Positions 37,156 through 49,118 of a stretch of 64,000 bases of DNA are shown one piece after another. Below the pieces are notes generated by a model. That model did not search any database. It was not told the DNA's origin and was given only the letters and a program-made list of their open reading frames with translations. How positions within the stretch are numbered: position 1 is the stretch's first letter; each line of letters starts with the position of its first letter. Source of the stretch: Eupeodes corollae (lineage: Eukaryota; Arthropoda; Insecta; Diptera; Syrphidae); NCBI RefSeq assembly GCF_945859685.1, contig NC_079147.1, positions 228,714,765-228,778,764 of the forward strand, in the 5' to 3' direction. The position numbers were made by a program, and so were the translations under genes.

Positions 37156-37330
37156 AGCTCTATCATGAATTCCATCGTAATCGGAAATTTTTACGAATCC
37201 CGAAAAACTGTATCAAGAAATCCGTTCGTAATAAAAAATGTATGAGATTTTCCACTACGAACGGATTTCATGATACAGTTTTTCGGGATTCGTAAAAATT
37301 TCCGATTACGATGGAATTCATGATAGGGCT
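37156..37330. repeat. Near-perfect inverted repeat, 75-bp arms, 25-bp loop
   Basis: The left arm (37156-37230) begins AGCTCTATCATGAATTCC and ends AAATCCGTTCGTA. The right arm (37256-37330) is its reverse complement except for two mismatches that I counted. The 25-bp spacer is 37231-37255. The transcript of either strand would fold into a ~75-bp duplex. It could be a foldback transposon tip, a recent inverted duplication or a hairpin-RNA source of endogenous siRNAs. No matching copy was noticed elsewhere in the window. Confidence 0.95.
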
Positions 37331-40300
37331 GAATGTTAACCAAAGCCAAATATTGGAAATATAGGACACATATTTTGATCATCCATGACATATTTTTGAC
37401 AATGCATGTTTTTCTGGAAGTTTTAGCTTCATTTAAATTCGGCTTCAAATTTTAACTATTATTAAACTTTTCCACAAAAAACAAAATCTTAAAAGTTGAT
37501 TTGCTTAGTGTATGTAAGTGTAAAAGTTTTAAATTGAATCAATTTTGAAAAAAACACCAATACTTCAAAATCAAACTTATAATCAAACTTATAAAATGCA
37601 TCATTGTTTGAAGAACCTTGAATTCGTGTTAAGAATATTAAAATTGGTCACTTTTTGTTGAGAAGAAGTTTTCAGGATCTAAGATTTACATCTGATTTGT
37701 ACCAAAAAGTAAGTTCAGTTTCCTTAAACTACATTTAACCTACATTTAAAGAAGTTTTTAGTTGGAAGTTTTTGAAAATATTAGGCTAAGATGTTAATCG
37801 AAAAAAGTAGTGTTGAATAATTGGCCATTTTAAATTTAAAGATCTCCAGAAATGTCTGTATGTTTAAAAATCAAAAAACACAAACTTCTCAATTTTGTTG
37901 TCAGAAATCTGAGAGTTGATTCAAATTCTCAAGAATTTTCTATCGCACAGTTCAAAAGGGAAGAAAACAAATGCAAAACTAATTTGATTACTAGGTGAGA
38001 AAGAATAGTGCAATTGTCTTTATATTTTATTTTCTTGCTCTGTCGTCAATCCGTCTAAGAACATTTCTAAAAATCTTAGAAATATAAATTGGCGAAACAA
38101 GAATTTAATTTACTATTAATCAAACTTCTCTGAAAAACGTTAAGCTCGAAACCATTTTCAAACTATAAAAATTTAATTTTGAAGAAACTCTATAATATTG
38201 GCGTTAGTGTTTTCTCTTAATTGTAAATATGTAATTTTCAAAACATTTCCAGACAAAATTAATATTTGGGTATTTTAATTTTTGACATTTTTAAAACTTA
38301 AATTCAACACCAAAGTTTATATACCTATATCTAACTGTCAAAACACTAACTTATACCATATTTTAATGAATGCAATAGATACCTACCTTTATATGTCTAA
38401 TTAGGACACATTTAAGGCTTTAGTTGGTTATCATCATTGAAACCAATCATTGGAATCTTTTCTTGACAGGTTATTTATAGATCATTGGAAATTTCTATTA
38501 TTAGTATAGAAGAAAATTCCCAAGAAAACTCATCGGCAGTAGCCAGATTTTTGGATTTAAAAATTGGTACAAGTGAAAAAAGAAGAATAATAATAAAAAA
38601 AAAAAAAACACAAATAAAAGAAAGTTTTGTGAAAATCAAAAGTTAAAATTAACTTCAACAAAAAACAAACTAACTAAAAATAGTAAAATGGACAATTTTC
38701 AACAAAAAATGTTAAGAAAATATCTGGAAATTGAGATTCTATAAAAAAAAGGCCATTTAACAATTGCTTTAAGAAGGTAAGGGGTTTGTTCGTAGACTAC
38801 TACAATAACATGCAGTGTTGAAGGACGCTTGAAGCTCACCTTAATTCTTTATACACTTGAATCGATTTGAAATGAGTTTGATTCGACTCGATTCCGGTCG
38901 GTGATCAGAGTCGAGTCAAAATTTGTAAAGAACAACCTGTATTGAGGAGTGAGTTTCACATATAACGCAATATGGCCTGTTTATTTGCATGTTTGTGTAC
39001 AAAAAATATACTTTTGTTTTAATCAAATTGGAGCAATTAGAATATTCTTATATGGTGCTGAACTATTCACTTCTTCATTGTTTAACACGAATCAAACTGA
39101 CTCACTTGTACTTCAATAGAAACATCGAAACACCATTTGCATTTTAGAAAGTGCTGTCAAACTTAATCATTTTTAAATCTTCTTTCTTTATTGAAACTAA
39201 ACTGATATAAAACCTTTAGTGGAAACATAGCAAAACTTAATTATCTTTTCTATTGTTTTCTCTTGCAAAATGAGCCCAGTTAGTCCATTTTCATTAACAA
39301 AACTAAATAATGACAGATTGATTTTTTCCCCAACGGAAAACACATGATTCCAAATGCACAACTATTCAATTAACACAGCCATCGAGATTTGATGGCTGTG
39401 ATAGAACGAAATCACATAAGATCCATTCGAGACTCGTATAAATGTCAAGAACCCATCCGTAACTTTTATCGGTAGTATTAATACTGCGGATATTGTTTTT
39501 GTTATTCGTGTAAAATCCTACAATACTGTTGATAGATTTTCCAACAAAACACGGGTATTGAATACATTTTTCCCATTGAAATCCAGTCGAATAATACATT
39601 TCCTGATAGAAAGCTGAAACACAAATTAGTCGATCTAATAAAATTAGTTTCCATAGGAAAAGTAGAAAAGTACAATTTAAACTTAAAGTAAAAATTTTGA
39701 TCTTAAAAACAATCAATTTCTTCGTATAATTTGCATTTCTAGAAATCACAGTGAAATATCCAATAAAACATTTTTTCGGATTGATTTCAGCAATAGTTTT
39801 AAATAGTCACTTACAACTTTGCATTCTCAATGATTATTTTTTTTATTATACAAAAACGGTTTGTTATTAATTTTGGCATAACACCTTATTTTTGAAATAT
39901 TTTTAATATTTTGCAAAAGACAACAATCATATTTCGACTAAAACATTAATTATGAAGATTCGAGAAAAGTGTAGTCATACTTGGAACTTGATGAATGTTA
40001 CTATGTATAGTTAAAGGCTACAATATTTCAGAAAAAAAAAACAAATTCCTGCATCTCAAAGTCATGACCGTAATGTTTTTTTTGTCACGCATTATCTTAA
40101 TGCTATTTTAATAAACATTGTTCAAGCTCAAAAAACAATTTATAATCAGTTTACCTCACAAATCTACCTTCGAATTATAAATTTAATTACAAAGATTCTT
40201 TCTTAAGCCACACAATACGAATGTGTTAGCTTATTCTCTTCTTCCCTCCCATTTTAATATTAACAAATTCAAAACTATGTTCAACGATATGCATGTACAG

Positions 40301-40627
40301 TGCACAAAGTAAAGCACCACGCTAAGGATAGTTTTCTAAATATTTTTGTAGTGGAAAAACTGCGGTACACTTATTGAATTTTCATATCGACTGTGTTATT
40401 TTAAGCGTTCTTTGTACGACATTTTTATGCATATGGACTTAATTAAATAAATAAGTAATAAAAACATTGATTGCGAATGTTCTTTAAAACATGAAAGATT
40501 AGATTCATTCACTATTCAGATAACGTAGTTATTTTAATATTAAAAACCTCTCCCGAAATCAACTAACGTGAAATCGAATGGATACGTTTTAATGTTTAAC
40601 AAGGTCACGCTGGTTTTTTTTTCTTTT
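37331..40627. other. Upstream intergenic sequence, no gene supported
   Basis: AT-rich. It contains one isolated core of the TCATTGAAACCAATCATTGG family near 38434-38455 and a small perfect hairpin at 39374-39400. A 128-codon minus-strand open frame (39366-39749) lacks an ATG upstream of its Cys-containing part and is not called. Confidence 0.4.
39374..39400. repeat. Perfect 10-bp hairpin with 7-nt loop
   Basis: CACAGCCATC, a 7-nt loop, then GATGGCTGTG. It is relatively GC-rich for its surroundings. Function unknown. Confidence 0.85.
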
Positions 40628-40810
40628 CACGGGTACTGCGTCTTACGAGGAATTGACAAATTTTCCAAGAGTAATTCTTGTCAAAAGTGCTTTCTCAAAT
40701 TTGCCGTTCGGAATCGGCTTAAAACTGTAGGTCCCCTCCATCTGACAACAGTACACGCACACAGGAATGGTTGAGAGTTGTAAGTCACTAGCTCCTAGTT
40801 CTCAATGAAA
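40628..40810 (+). mobile_element. SINE, 5'-truncated copy
   Basis: Starts at GGGTACTGCGTCTTACGAGG and runs through GAATTGACAAATTTTCCAAG, GCCGTTCGGAATCGGC, GGTTGAGAGTTGTAAGTCAC and CTAGTTCTCAATG. It lacks the tRNA head and the terminal GCGCCACC plus TTATTTA tail. An ATG-started 68-codon frame overlapping it (40568-40774) is accidental. Confidence 0.8.
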
Positions 40811-41349
40811 TATTTTATTATTAAAACACTTCCATCAAAGTTCTTTTAAAAAATAATTGTTTTATTATTAAACAAAATGCATTTATTTACATATATATTA
40901 CATCAAGTAGAGAGTACACAGCTCTTATAGACTACTAATTAAAATTTATTAAACTCCATAGCTCGAAAAAACATTAAATGTGACTTAAAAATATCTCTAC
41001 TACAATATTGGACAAAATCTTAATTTTTATTTTTACACACTGAATTTGGCTGTCTTTAACAACGGGAAATTGGCTAATTCAAGTCATAATTTACTCTGTG
41101 TTGAGGAACACGGAAGGTATCAAACACTTTTAAAATATAACCCGGACAATTAAAACAAACCTTACTTAGCAAAAATTGACAAACAATTTAGAATGTATAA
41201 TGTCTCTAATAAACATTACCTCAAAATATTTCTGTTGAATTTCAAGAAGCAAATATCAGGCATCATATTATGAAGGTCGAGGATTATTCCAACGTAATAG
41301 ATAAAACATGTAGGTATCTAAAAAAAAAGCAGTTTTGACTTCTTTTTAG

Positions 41350-42480
41350 TTTATTTGAGTGAATGAAATAAAAAGGATTCCATACTATACAACCATATTC
41401 CAAAATAAAACTCACGTATGAGAAACACACTCACTCTTAAGAGTGAAGGAATCCTTAAATTCCTTCGAATTTCTTCTGATAAATCCTAACATATAGAATT
41501 AGAAGATAGTCTATGTGACTAAAATAAAACTGAACTTATTGTCAAATATTACACCTAGATCCTTCTTTTCTTTGATTTTATCAAGAGTCGAATATTCAAA
41601 ACATAAAGGTGATGAACGACAATTATTTATAATTTTGACCAAGTTAATGTTTATGTTTGATTTGAGAACAATTAAAGTGGTGATTCTCATCGGCTTTGTT
41701 GATGAACGACGACAGAATGTTAGACTCTGACATTTAAAAATATCTTATTGTTTACACACCATTCATAAAAATTGAATAAGTCTGTTTGCAACTTTAAACA
41801 GTCTGATACATTTTCTACAATGCAATACATTTTCAAATCGTCAGCAAACAACATATTGTGAATGAATAAGAACATTTCGAATATTGTTGGCAAATAGAAA
41901 AAACAACAAAGGGCCCAGATGACATCCTTGAGGGACACCGGTTGTAACCATAATAGCATCAGAAAGCATATTGCTAATACGAACGACTCAAACCATTTCA
42001 ATAGATTAGAGTGAAAACTAATGATGAACAACTCAATCGAATGCTTTGGCAAAATCAGTATATAGATGACATCGCACAGGTAACCTTTCTCCATTGTTGT
42101 AACCACAAAATTAGAAATAAATTAAGGTTTGTGTCATTAGATCTACCACTTACTAAACCATGTTTCATTGAAGAGATCACTTCTTTTAATAAAAGTATAA
42201 GTTTCTTATAAATCAACTTTTTAAATAGTTTTGGGATGGCTGATATTTTACAAATTGGACGATAATTTTGAATATCACTTTTTGAAAATAGGAAATTTCA
42301 AAGAATTCTTCTAACTTTTAAGAAAAATGTCTTATTCAATGAACAAGTTGGATAGTTAGTTAGTTTGTTTTTAGTTTTATTGACTTCAAAAGGTACAAGA
42401 ACAAAACACTATATTCTCAATTGTAAGACTACACAAGTCTTTAAATATTTTGGCGGAAGGCCATCTACCAGACTGACAGT
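41350..42480 (-). mobile_element. Jockey-superfamily non-LTR retrotransposon, reverse transcriptase fragment
   Basis: On the minus strand, from high to low coordinates: a VDGLPPKYLKTC-like pre-RT segment (about 42450), FSKSDIQNYRPI (about 42252-42290), KLIYKKLILLLKEVISSMKH, then VSGRSNDTN. Next come MEKGYLCDVIY, the catalytic LFADDLKMYC (about 41821-41853), KKDLGVIFDNKFSF (about 41541-41570) and RRNSKEFKD (about 41450-41480). An IVWNP-like remnant lies near 41380. This is most of an RT domain in canonical order, but the expected SGVPQG block is corrupted and several frameshifts are needed, so the copy is dead. No 3' tail was identified. Confidence 0.85.
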
Positions 42481-42599
42481 TTTTTTATATTTATTTTTAT
42501 ACATACGAAAAAAAGCTAATTAGATACAATTCAATAAAATAATCTTTATAATTTCCAAACTTTAAAACCTTAAAAAATTTCCTCAACTATTCTGGTTCT

Positions 42600-44070
42600 A
42601 TAGCGAAGAGCGTTCAATGAGTATTCTTACAGAAGGTCCCATCCTAGTTCTCCATTCAAGATGTTGATCGTTTCTTCTAAACCGAGTATATCTATCCCAA
42701 AATAGGGCTTTCGGAAATTAAATTGCAAAAATCGCAGAATATTGGCAATTCTAGACGGTGAGGAATGTAGTTCAAATTGATGAGTTCAGCTCTTACTTTA
42801 AATAACAAGCTGATTTTTTGTGTACTAGTTTTGGTCAACAAGTAGATGTTGTAGTTCAAGAAATAGTTAACTTTACTTTAGTAACATCTATAAATAGATG
42901 CTTCAGCTTCACTCCTATCGTACATCATGTTTGCCGACTTTTTCCAGCAAGTCATCAAAATTCAACTTAAGCACCCCGATACTTTCGCCTGCTGATATTG
43001 AAAAAGTAGTTGAGCATTCAATTTTCGGTTTCTTCCACTCTTCTTTAACACACAAAACTTCAGAATTGATAGCTTGTGTGAGTATTATTGGCGGAATTCT
43101 TTTGTCACCCATCGTCAAAACTCTTGACACGTAGTTGAAATGTAATTTAAGTGTGTTTAAAAAGAAGGGTCTTATTCCTATTTCAAGATTTAGCATATAG
43201 TTGGGCGTCGTACTTGGCAACTTAAAAGTACTTTTAATAAAAAATAAACGGAGGAGGAGGAACAAACAATCGATACCCCCATACTTGAACTCCATAAAAC
43301 AGTATTGAAATTGCGGTAGCTCGAAATACTTTGTGTTTAGCTATCGGCGAAACGCGATTTCTTAGAATACAACTTCTTCACACAGAACACATAGCACGCT
43401 TTACTTTGGATTGTAAATGTCTATCGGTTCCTCGTCAAACATCCACTTCTCCCTCCTGGAATATCTCCCACCACCGTTTCTGAATATCATAATTTTTGAT
43501 TTAGAGAGATTTACTTCCAGATTCCGTGTTTTGCAATAAAGTTGAAGCCTATTTATCATTAGCATTTATCAGGACATCAGTCCTAGAATATTCTTTCCTC
43601 TTACATCAATTCACCGAATCAGTTATGTCATTTATGTATTAGATAAAGAGAAGAGTACCTACTTAAAACGTATCCTTGCTTAACGACCATTGACGCACCA
43701 AACTCATCTGAAAAAGAATTTCCATCCCAAACTCTAATGACAAACATAAGTTTAGTTGAGATTCCATATTTTATAACGCTTGTAAAAAAGTGCTTCCCGG
43801 GGAATTGAATCGAAGGCTGCTCGAAAATTTGCTTAGATTCGAGCTACTTGTTGAGTAGAAGCCGTAATAAATCTGGTGTAATATTTTTAAAATATTCATA
43901 CAGTATTCTATCTTCCTCTGATGCTTTATCTTTGTTTGCCTTTTCAATAACTATTTTTACCTCACTTTGGGATATAGGCGCATCCAGAAACTCATCAATT
44001 ATTTCAGACTATAAAAACAAATATGACCAAGTGTCTGAGTTATATTCTGCACATCTTTGCAAAAATGTAT
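42600..44070 (-). mobile_element. Second non-LTR element, different family, minus strand
   Basis: The pre-RT linker ISQSEVKIVIEKANKDKAS lies at about 43895-43975. An RT domain follows with FGASMVVKQGYVLS (about 43661-43705), a block normally GVKQGCxLSP, and SLYLIH after it. YGVQVWGYRL (about 43270-43310) precedes a thumb/C-terminal segment in one open frame, 42915-43295 (LPSTTPNYML, NYVSRVLTMGDKRIPPI). The VKQG signature and conserved C-terminal region separate it from the SGVPQGSHLGPLLF jockey-like copies nearby. The catalytic ADD block was not found; it appears deleted between about 43320 and 43600. Frames shift repeatedly. Confidence 0.75.
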
Positions 44071-45879
44071 TTAAAAAATAGATAACTTATCACATTCGGT
44101 CTGGAAAATTGGCACCACAAAATGTATCTAAAGGTTATTTCTTTTAAGAAACAAAACCGGACAATGCAATCATATATTCAAACAATAACACCTTGATTCA
44201 GGAAAGTGCGACGAAACTATACAAAATATCCTATCACAGAAAAGTTAGGTTCATTTGCATAAAAAAGTATCTAGCTACTATTGCATTCATCGGATTTGAA
44301 TTTGTCACAAACATTCTTGTTTGAATCCAATCGAAGGGGTTGATTTCCTGAAAATGGACCCGTTGTAACCTCCTTTATAAAATCAGTAAAGTATCTATAC
44401 GTATTTATTATCGCGCCGCGTCCAACAAGAACTATGATGATGATAATATTCAGATAAAGAAACACAACCAAATACACTGGAAACAGAATAAAATATATAC
44501 AAAGAAACAGGATACGAATGGTATAGAAGTTTTTCTAATGGGCGGGCGAATAATCGTAATAATTCAGTAAAGTAACTCTGAATTGAACCCCATCAGTAAT
44601 GCCAGGATCTGCATTCATTGACACGAAAAATATTTATTTAAATTGATCGAATGAAGAACGAAGAACCGGATGTCCTTTGCTTTGTACATTGGTCTTCTTT
44701 CTTTTGTTGGAAGTACAAGTAATGTATGAAATATGATCTGTGAAATAAAGGGTTGTATACCTAAAATATTGGGTATGCATATATAAAGGTGTTAATTTTT
44801 AATGCTGTGCAAGGAATTGCGTCGTCGTCGCATCTCCTTCGACATTTCGAAAAGATGAGAAGGTAAAGCTGATATAGAGGTACATTTATGGATTTGGTTT
44901 CATTTTATACAAAAATTTGCATTTGTAAGAATGTCTAATGACATCTTTTTTGGGTTGATAAAAATTGGCTACAGGAAATCAAAGGAGTTAAGGATCAATG
45001 AGTCTTGTTAGAGAAGATAATACTTCGACGACAATTGTTGTCCAATTGTAGCTTCTTTAAGACCCAACTAAGAATTAGACATTGCTAGCGAACAATCAGA
45101 AATATTTGAAAGTTGTCTACTAGTTTCAAGAACTGTATGCATAGACAGTCCAAACTTCTTTTTAATAAAAAGAACTCACGCAAAAACCAAAAGGTTTTCA
45201 GTATTTTTCAACGTCGTTCAACTGTAAACTAACTCATTTTGTACGACATAGGAATGTTGGTTTATAATAACAACTTTCTGTCAAGACTTCAAGCGGGAAA
45301 CATTTGTAAGTGTCAAAGTAATATGGTATAGGAGTGTTTTTTTTTGGAAAACCCATATTCGTGAAAAAGTCGAAATTCTTATGAATATCGAATACAACAT
45401 CCGCAGATAGAGATTTGACTTTTATTTGAGTATTGAAATAAATTTTAGAATTTTTCTATTTTGGACTTCGTTAGTACGTTTGATTACTCCTTCAAGCTCG
45501 ATTGATTTGTTCGTAGAGTATAGTGTCCACTTATGGCGTCATTTTAAGACTCATGATGAACACTGATATTTCAACAGAATTCCTTTCTAACGCATTTTTT
45601 ATTTTTGCAAATTTAATTACTTGTGTGTTTGTTCCATGAGCTGACGACTTAAATTTTATTTAATATTTTTAGCATGTTTTCAATATTTGTATATTCCTAC
45701 CAAATTTTGGAGCGACTCCGTATCAGCTGTAGTATGACTACCTTTCAGAGTAAAACCTTAAAAAGTACCTTTTCATGTTTTTAAAAATATATAAGGATGA
45801 GAGAATCCTTATCTTCTTATTTTCCTAGTTTACAACTTTGATTAGCATAAAATCGATCTTTTTTACAATTTAATGTGAA
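44071..45879. other. Upstream intergenic sequence, no gene supported
   Basis: AT-rich, with no family recognised. A minus-strand frame at 44271-44477 begins with a hydrophobic stretch and ends in a Cys-containing tail, but starts at GTG directly after TTTCCAG, so at best it would be an internal or terminal exon. Not called. Confidence 0.4.
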
Positions 45880-47205
45880 ACTAAATAAAAACAGAGGCTG
45901 CCTAGCTTGTCGTTTCTCTTGCTTAAAAGTAGGTTTGTAGGTTTTCGTTTTTTGTTAAAAAAAGTTGTCAGTTGAATTATTTTTAAAAAAATGTTAACAT
46001 TACCAACAATTTTTTGCATTATTATGAAATAGTTTGATTTTAAAGTCTATTTTTGTTAACTAGATTTTTAGTCCAAATCCTATTTTTACTAATTTCAGTA
46101 GCATTTCTTAAACAACAAATACAAATTGGATGAATGAAAGTAATTTGAAGTCAATATCTTCTATTGCTCACGTGATATCAAGAACCGAACATCAATTTCA
46201 CACAATGTTGCGTACTGTTTTTTGTAGATTTTAATTTCTTATATTTTCTGTGAGATAAAATTAGTTTGAAGCCAATATTTTTAATTGTTGAAAAGATATT
46301 TGAGCCGAAAGTAAATTTTAACTAAGTTTTAGTATTGTTTTTTTTTAGGTTTTGAATCAACTTTTAGTATTTTTTATTTCTTATAAAAAAACTGTCAATT
46401 CGATTTTTCTCAAAATTGTACCGAATGTTGTAAACAATATCTTTTATAAGAGAAAATTAGTGTGAAATGATAATTTCAAATTTTTGAAAAGATATTTGAA
46501 TCGAAAATCAATTTTTACCAACTTTTAGTAATGTTTTGTTTTATGTTTTTATAAAAAAAAACTGGAAATTCGATTGTTCGCAAAATTTTACAATATGTCA
46601 AAAACATTTTCTTTCGTTGCAAGAAATAACTTTCGTATTCTTCGTTTCGTTGCAAGAAATTATTTTAAAATTATTTTTCGTTCGTAAAATATTCGAATAT
46701 TCAAATATTTTTATTCAGTTTTTTTTTTGATTTTCAAAAAAAACCGTTAATTGATTTTTTTTTTCAAAAATCAATACTAAATATACTTATTTAGTATTAC
46801 GTTACAATACGTATAATTTATAATTAAATTAAAGTCTAGCAATATCAGTTCGTGAGATATTTTGGGTTAACCAAAATGTTTACCTTTTTTCTAAGTTGCT
46901 ATGTTCAAAAAACCACCAATTAAATTTTTTTAAGAGTCCTTTCTGCATCTTTCTGCACTATTATCTGTATAACGAAATTTATTTGAAGTCGATATCTCTA
47001 CTGGTTCTTGAGCTATGGACGGTCGTACATACGCATGCACACACATCTCTCTAAAAATCTTTTATTTCGACTCAAGGAACGTTGAAACGTCGAGAAATGT
47101 CAACATTTATAATTCGACAAATCGGACCGATTACAATAATTTCCTATGGGAATTTAATAAATTATTTTTGATGTTTTCTTAACATATCCTCTTTAAAATT
47201 GCCAC
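45880..47205 (+). mobile_element. Repeat family B, copy 3
   Basis: Same module order as 29540-30950: AGAGGCTGCCTAGC and CTCTTGCTTAAAA, then diverged tandem units (GAAAAGATATTTGA at about 46289 and 46486). These are followed by GTTCGTGAGATATTTTGGGT, CCTTTCTGCATCTTTCTGCA, GGTTCTTGAGCTATGGACGG, AAAAATCTTTTATTTCGACT and GACAAATCGGACCGATTACA. The ACG-rich part is shorter than in copy 1. The flank TTTTCTTAACATATCC (about 47173) recurs at 56313, and GCATAAAATCGAT (45847) at 56065, so the element or its host sequence has another relative there. Confidence 0.75.
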
Positions 47206-47233
47206 TTTACTTATTTAAAGTTTGTAATGGTTT

Positions 47234-47752
47234 TAAATAAATAAATAAATTTGGTGGCGCTACAGTCCGTTGAGAATTAGGGCCTGGTGACTGACAACTC
47301 TCAACCATTCCTGTGTGCGAGTACTGTTGTCAGGGATGGAAAGGACCTACAGTTCTAAGCCGAATCCGAACGGCAAATTTGAAAATTCTTGAACAAGAAC
47401 TACTCTTGGAGAATTTGTCGATACCTCGCAAGAGTCAGTACCAGTGAAAAAAAAAACTTTAGGTGGAATAGGCAGGGATCGAAACCAAGACCTCTCGCAT
47501 GGCAGTCCATCCAACCTATCTTAAAGCTAGGCAAAAATTCATAAAACTAGCCTAATTATCATAACTTACAACTAACTTAATGGTCCCATACGGACACTCT
47601 AAGTGAAACTATAACACTAACTACTAATGCCTTTCGGCCCTAAGATCTATTTTAACTTCAATTCAATTTTATTTATTTTTGTATTCATAAGAAAATTAAA
47701 AAAACTAATGTCAAACAGTCCATCGCACTAACTATCATGCCACGGGTACTAC
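47234..47752 (-). mobile_element. SINE, full-length minus-strand copy split by an insertion
   Basis: On the minus strand the head CCCGTGGCATGATAGTTAGTG lies at about 47727-47746. After the interruption at 47512-47715 it continues with GCGAGAGGTCTTGG, TTCGATCCCTGCC, GAATCGAC-like body sequence, GTTCGGATTCGGCTTAGAAC and CATCCCTGACAACAGTACTC. It then reads GGTTGAGAGTTGTCAGTCAC, GGACTGTAGCGCCACC and a TTATTTATTTATTTA tail at 47234-47249. Head, body and tail are all present, making it the second most complete copy. Confidence 0.85.
47512..47715. mobile_element. 204-bp insertion inside the SINE, 9-bp target duplication
   Basis: CAGTCCATC occurs at 47503-47511 and 47716-47724. Taking one copy with the inserted DNA away gives CCCGTGGCATGATAGTTAGT then GCGATGGACTGCCATG on the minus strand, which agrees with the uninterrupted head at 33718. 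The insert has no clear terminal inverted repeats and no ORF; its right end is A-rich (AAAATTAAAAAAACTAATG), so a retroposed fragment is likelier than a DNA transposon. Confidence 0.75.
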
Positions 47753-47859
47753 TGTGATTTTATTTTGGCAAAATTTTAAACAATTTTGTTATAACTATAA
47801 AAAGGGGACCACTGCGGATTGTTTTCTTAGGGGTTTCTCACTGTATTGTACTATAACTA

Positions 47860-49118
47860 TATGGAATTTAACAGGTTAATTGTGCTATTTCAGAACCATA
47901 TTTCGGTTTCTCAAGATGGGTTTGTAGCAGGAAAATCAACCGCAACAAACATGGCATTAATATGCAATGACATTATTACAAATATGGAAAAAGGATTGCA
48001 AACAGATGTTATTCTTACAGACTTTTTCAAAGGAATTTGACAGAGTTAATCATCAAATCTTAATAAACAAACTAACTTCTCTAGGTATTCACTCTTCCTT
48101 ACTAAAGTGGCTCGAATCATATTTAGCTGGTAGAATTCAAATAGTAAAAGTTGATAGCTCGCTCTCAAAATATATATCGGTCCCATCTGGTGTTCCACAA
48201 GGAAGCCATTGGGTTCCATTATTATTTCCTGTTGTTAGTAAATGATATACCCGATATTTTTCATAATTCAAACTGCCTTCTTTTCGCGGATGATCTCAAA
48301 CTTTACCGTAAGATTTCTTGCCAAGCCAAATCACCTACTGTTAAATGCTTCTAAATGTCAAGTCTTGTCGTGTTTCCGAAATTCTAATCCCATAGTGTTT
48401 GATTATGCTATCAATCATGCAAATTTAGAACTTGTAACAAGAAAGAAGGAGCTAGGAGTAATCTTAGATATAAAACTGTCCTTCTTACCGCACTTTGATT
48501 ATATCATAAACACAGAAAATGAAATGCCTGTTTTTTTAAAAAGAAACACCAAGGAATTCTCAGATTTATATAAGATCAGTTCTTGAATACTGTAACATTA
48601 TTTGGAACCCTTATTACAATAATTCAAGAGACAAAATTAAAAAGTTCAAAAACATTTTACAAGGTGTGCATTTTATAAGCTAAACTGGAGGATTGTAAGG
48701 CCTTCTTATCATACTCGATGTTTATTATTTGTTATGCAATCTCTTATTTTTCAGTAATGCTTACAAGGGACATCGTAAAATTTCATATCAAATGCCCTTG
48801 TCTACGAAGACTAGTTAATTGTGCAAATGCACTCTCTAGAACTACACGTACAAATTATGGCAGGAATAAACCCATTACGCGTTGCAGAAGAGAAGTGAAT
48901 TAAATTGCAATAGGATTGATTTTAATGTTGATGTTTCGAGAGAATCATTTAAAAAATATATTTTAAATATTTAAACTGTAACCTCCTAAAATATTTTCAA
49001 ACTTAATCTTTTTTTTATCATTGACTTGTAATTAATTGTAAATTATATTATATTTTGTATTAGTATCTAGTCTATAAGATTGTTATCTGATTGATGAAAT
49101 AAACTAAACTAAACTAAA
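47860..49118 (+). mobile_element. Jockey-like non-LTR retrotransposon, 5'-truncated, RT to 3' end
   Basis: Reading across frames: DGFVAGKSTATNMALICNDI, MEKGLQTDVILTDF, FDRVNHQILINKL, SSLLKWLESYLAGRIQIVKV, VPSGVPQGSHWVPLLF (about 48185-48230), NCLLFADDLKLYRKIS (catalytic ADD, about 48270-48315). A deletion then joins to LLLNASKCQVL, followed by KKELGVILDIKLSFLPHFDY, RNTKEFSDLYKISS, RCAFYKLNWRI and TNYGRNKPITRCRRE. The 3' UTR ends in repeated AAACTAAACTAAACTAAA at about 49100-49118. At least three frameshifts plus the deletion kill it. No endonuclease or RNase H is present. Confidence 0.88.

Noticed and set aside
39366..39749. Minus-strand frame with hydrophobic stretch and Cys-containing C terminus, possible secreted-protein exon after TGTGTTTCAG
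   Set aside because: Starts at GTG, with no ATG before the hydrophobic part; an acceptor-like sequence alone is common in AT-rich DNA. No partner exon found.
44271..44477. Minus-strand frame with signal-peptide-like start and KNVCDKFKSDEC tail
   Set aside because: Starts at GTG right after a TTTCCAG acceptor-like site; no upstream ATG exon, no poly-A signal seen, no recognised family.
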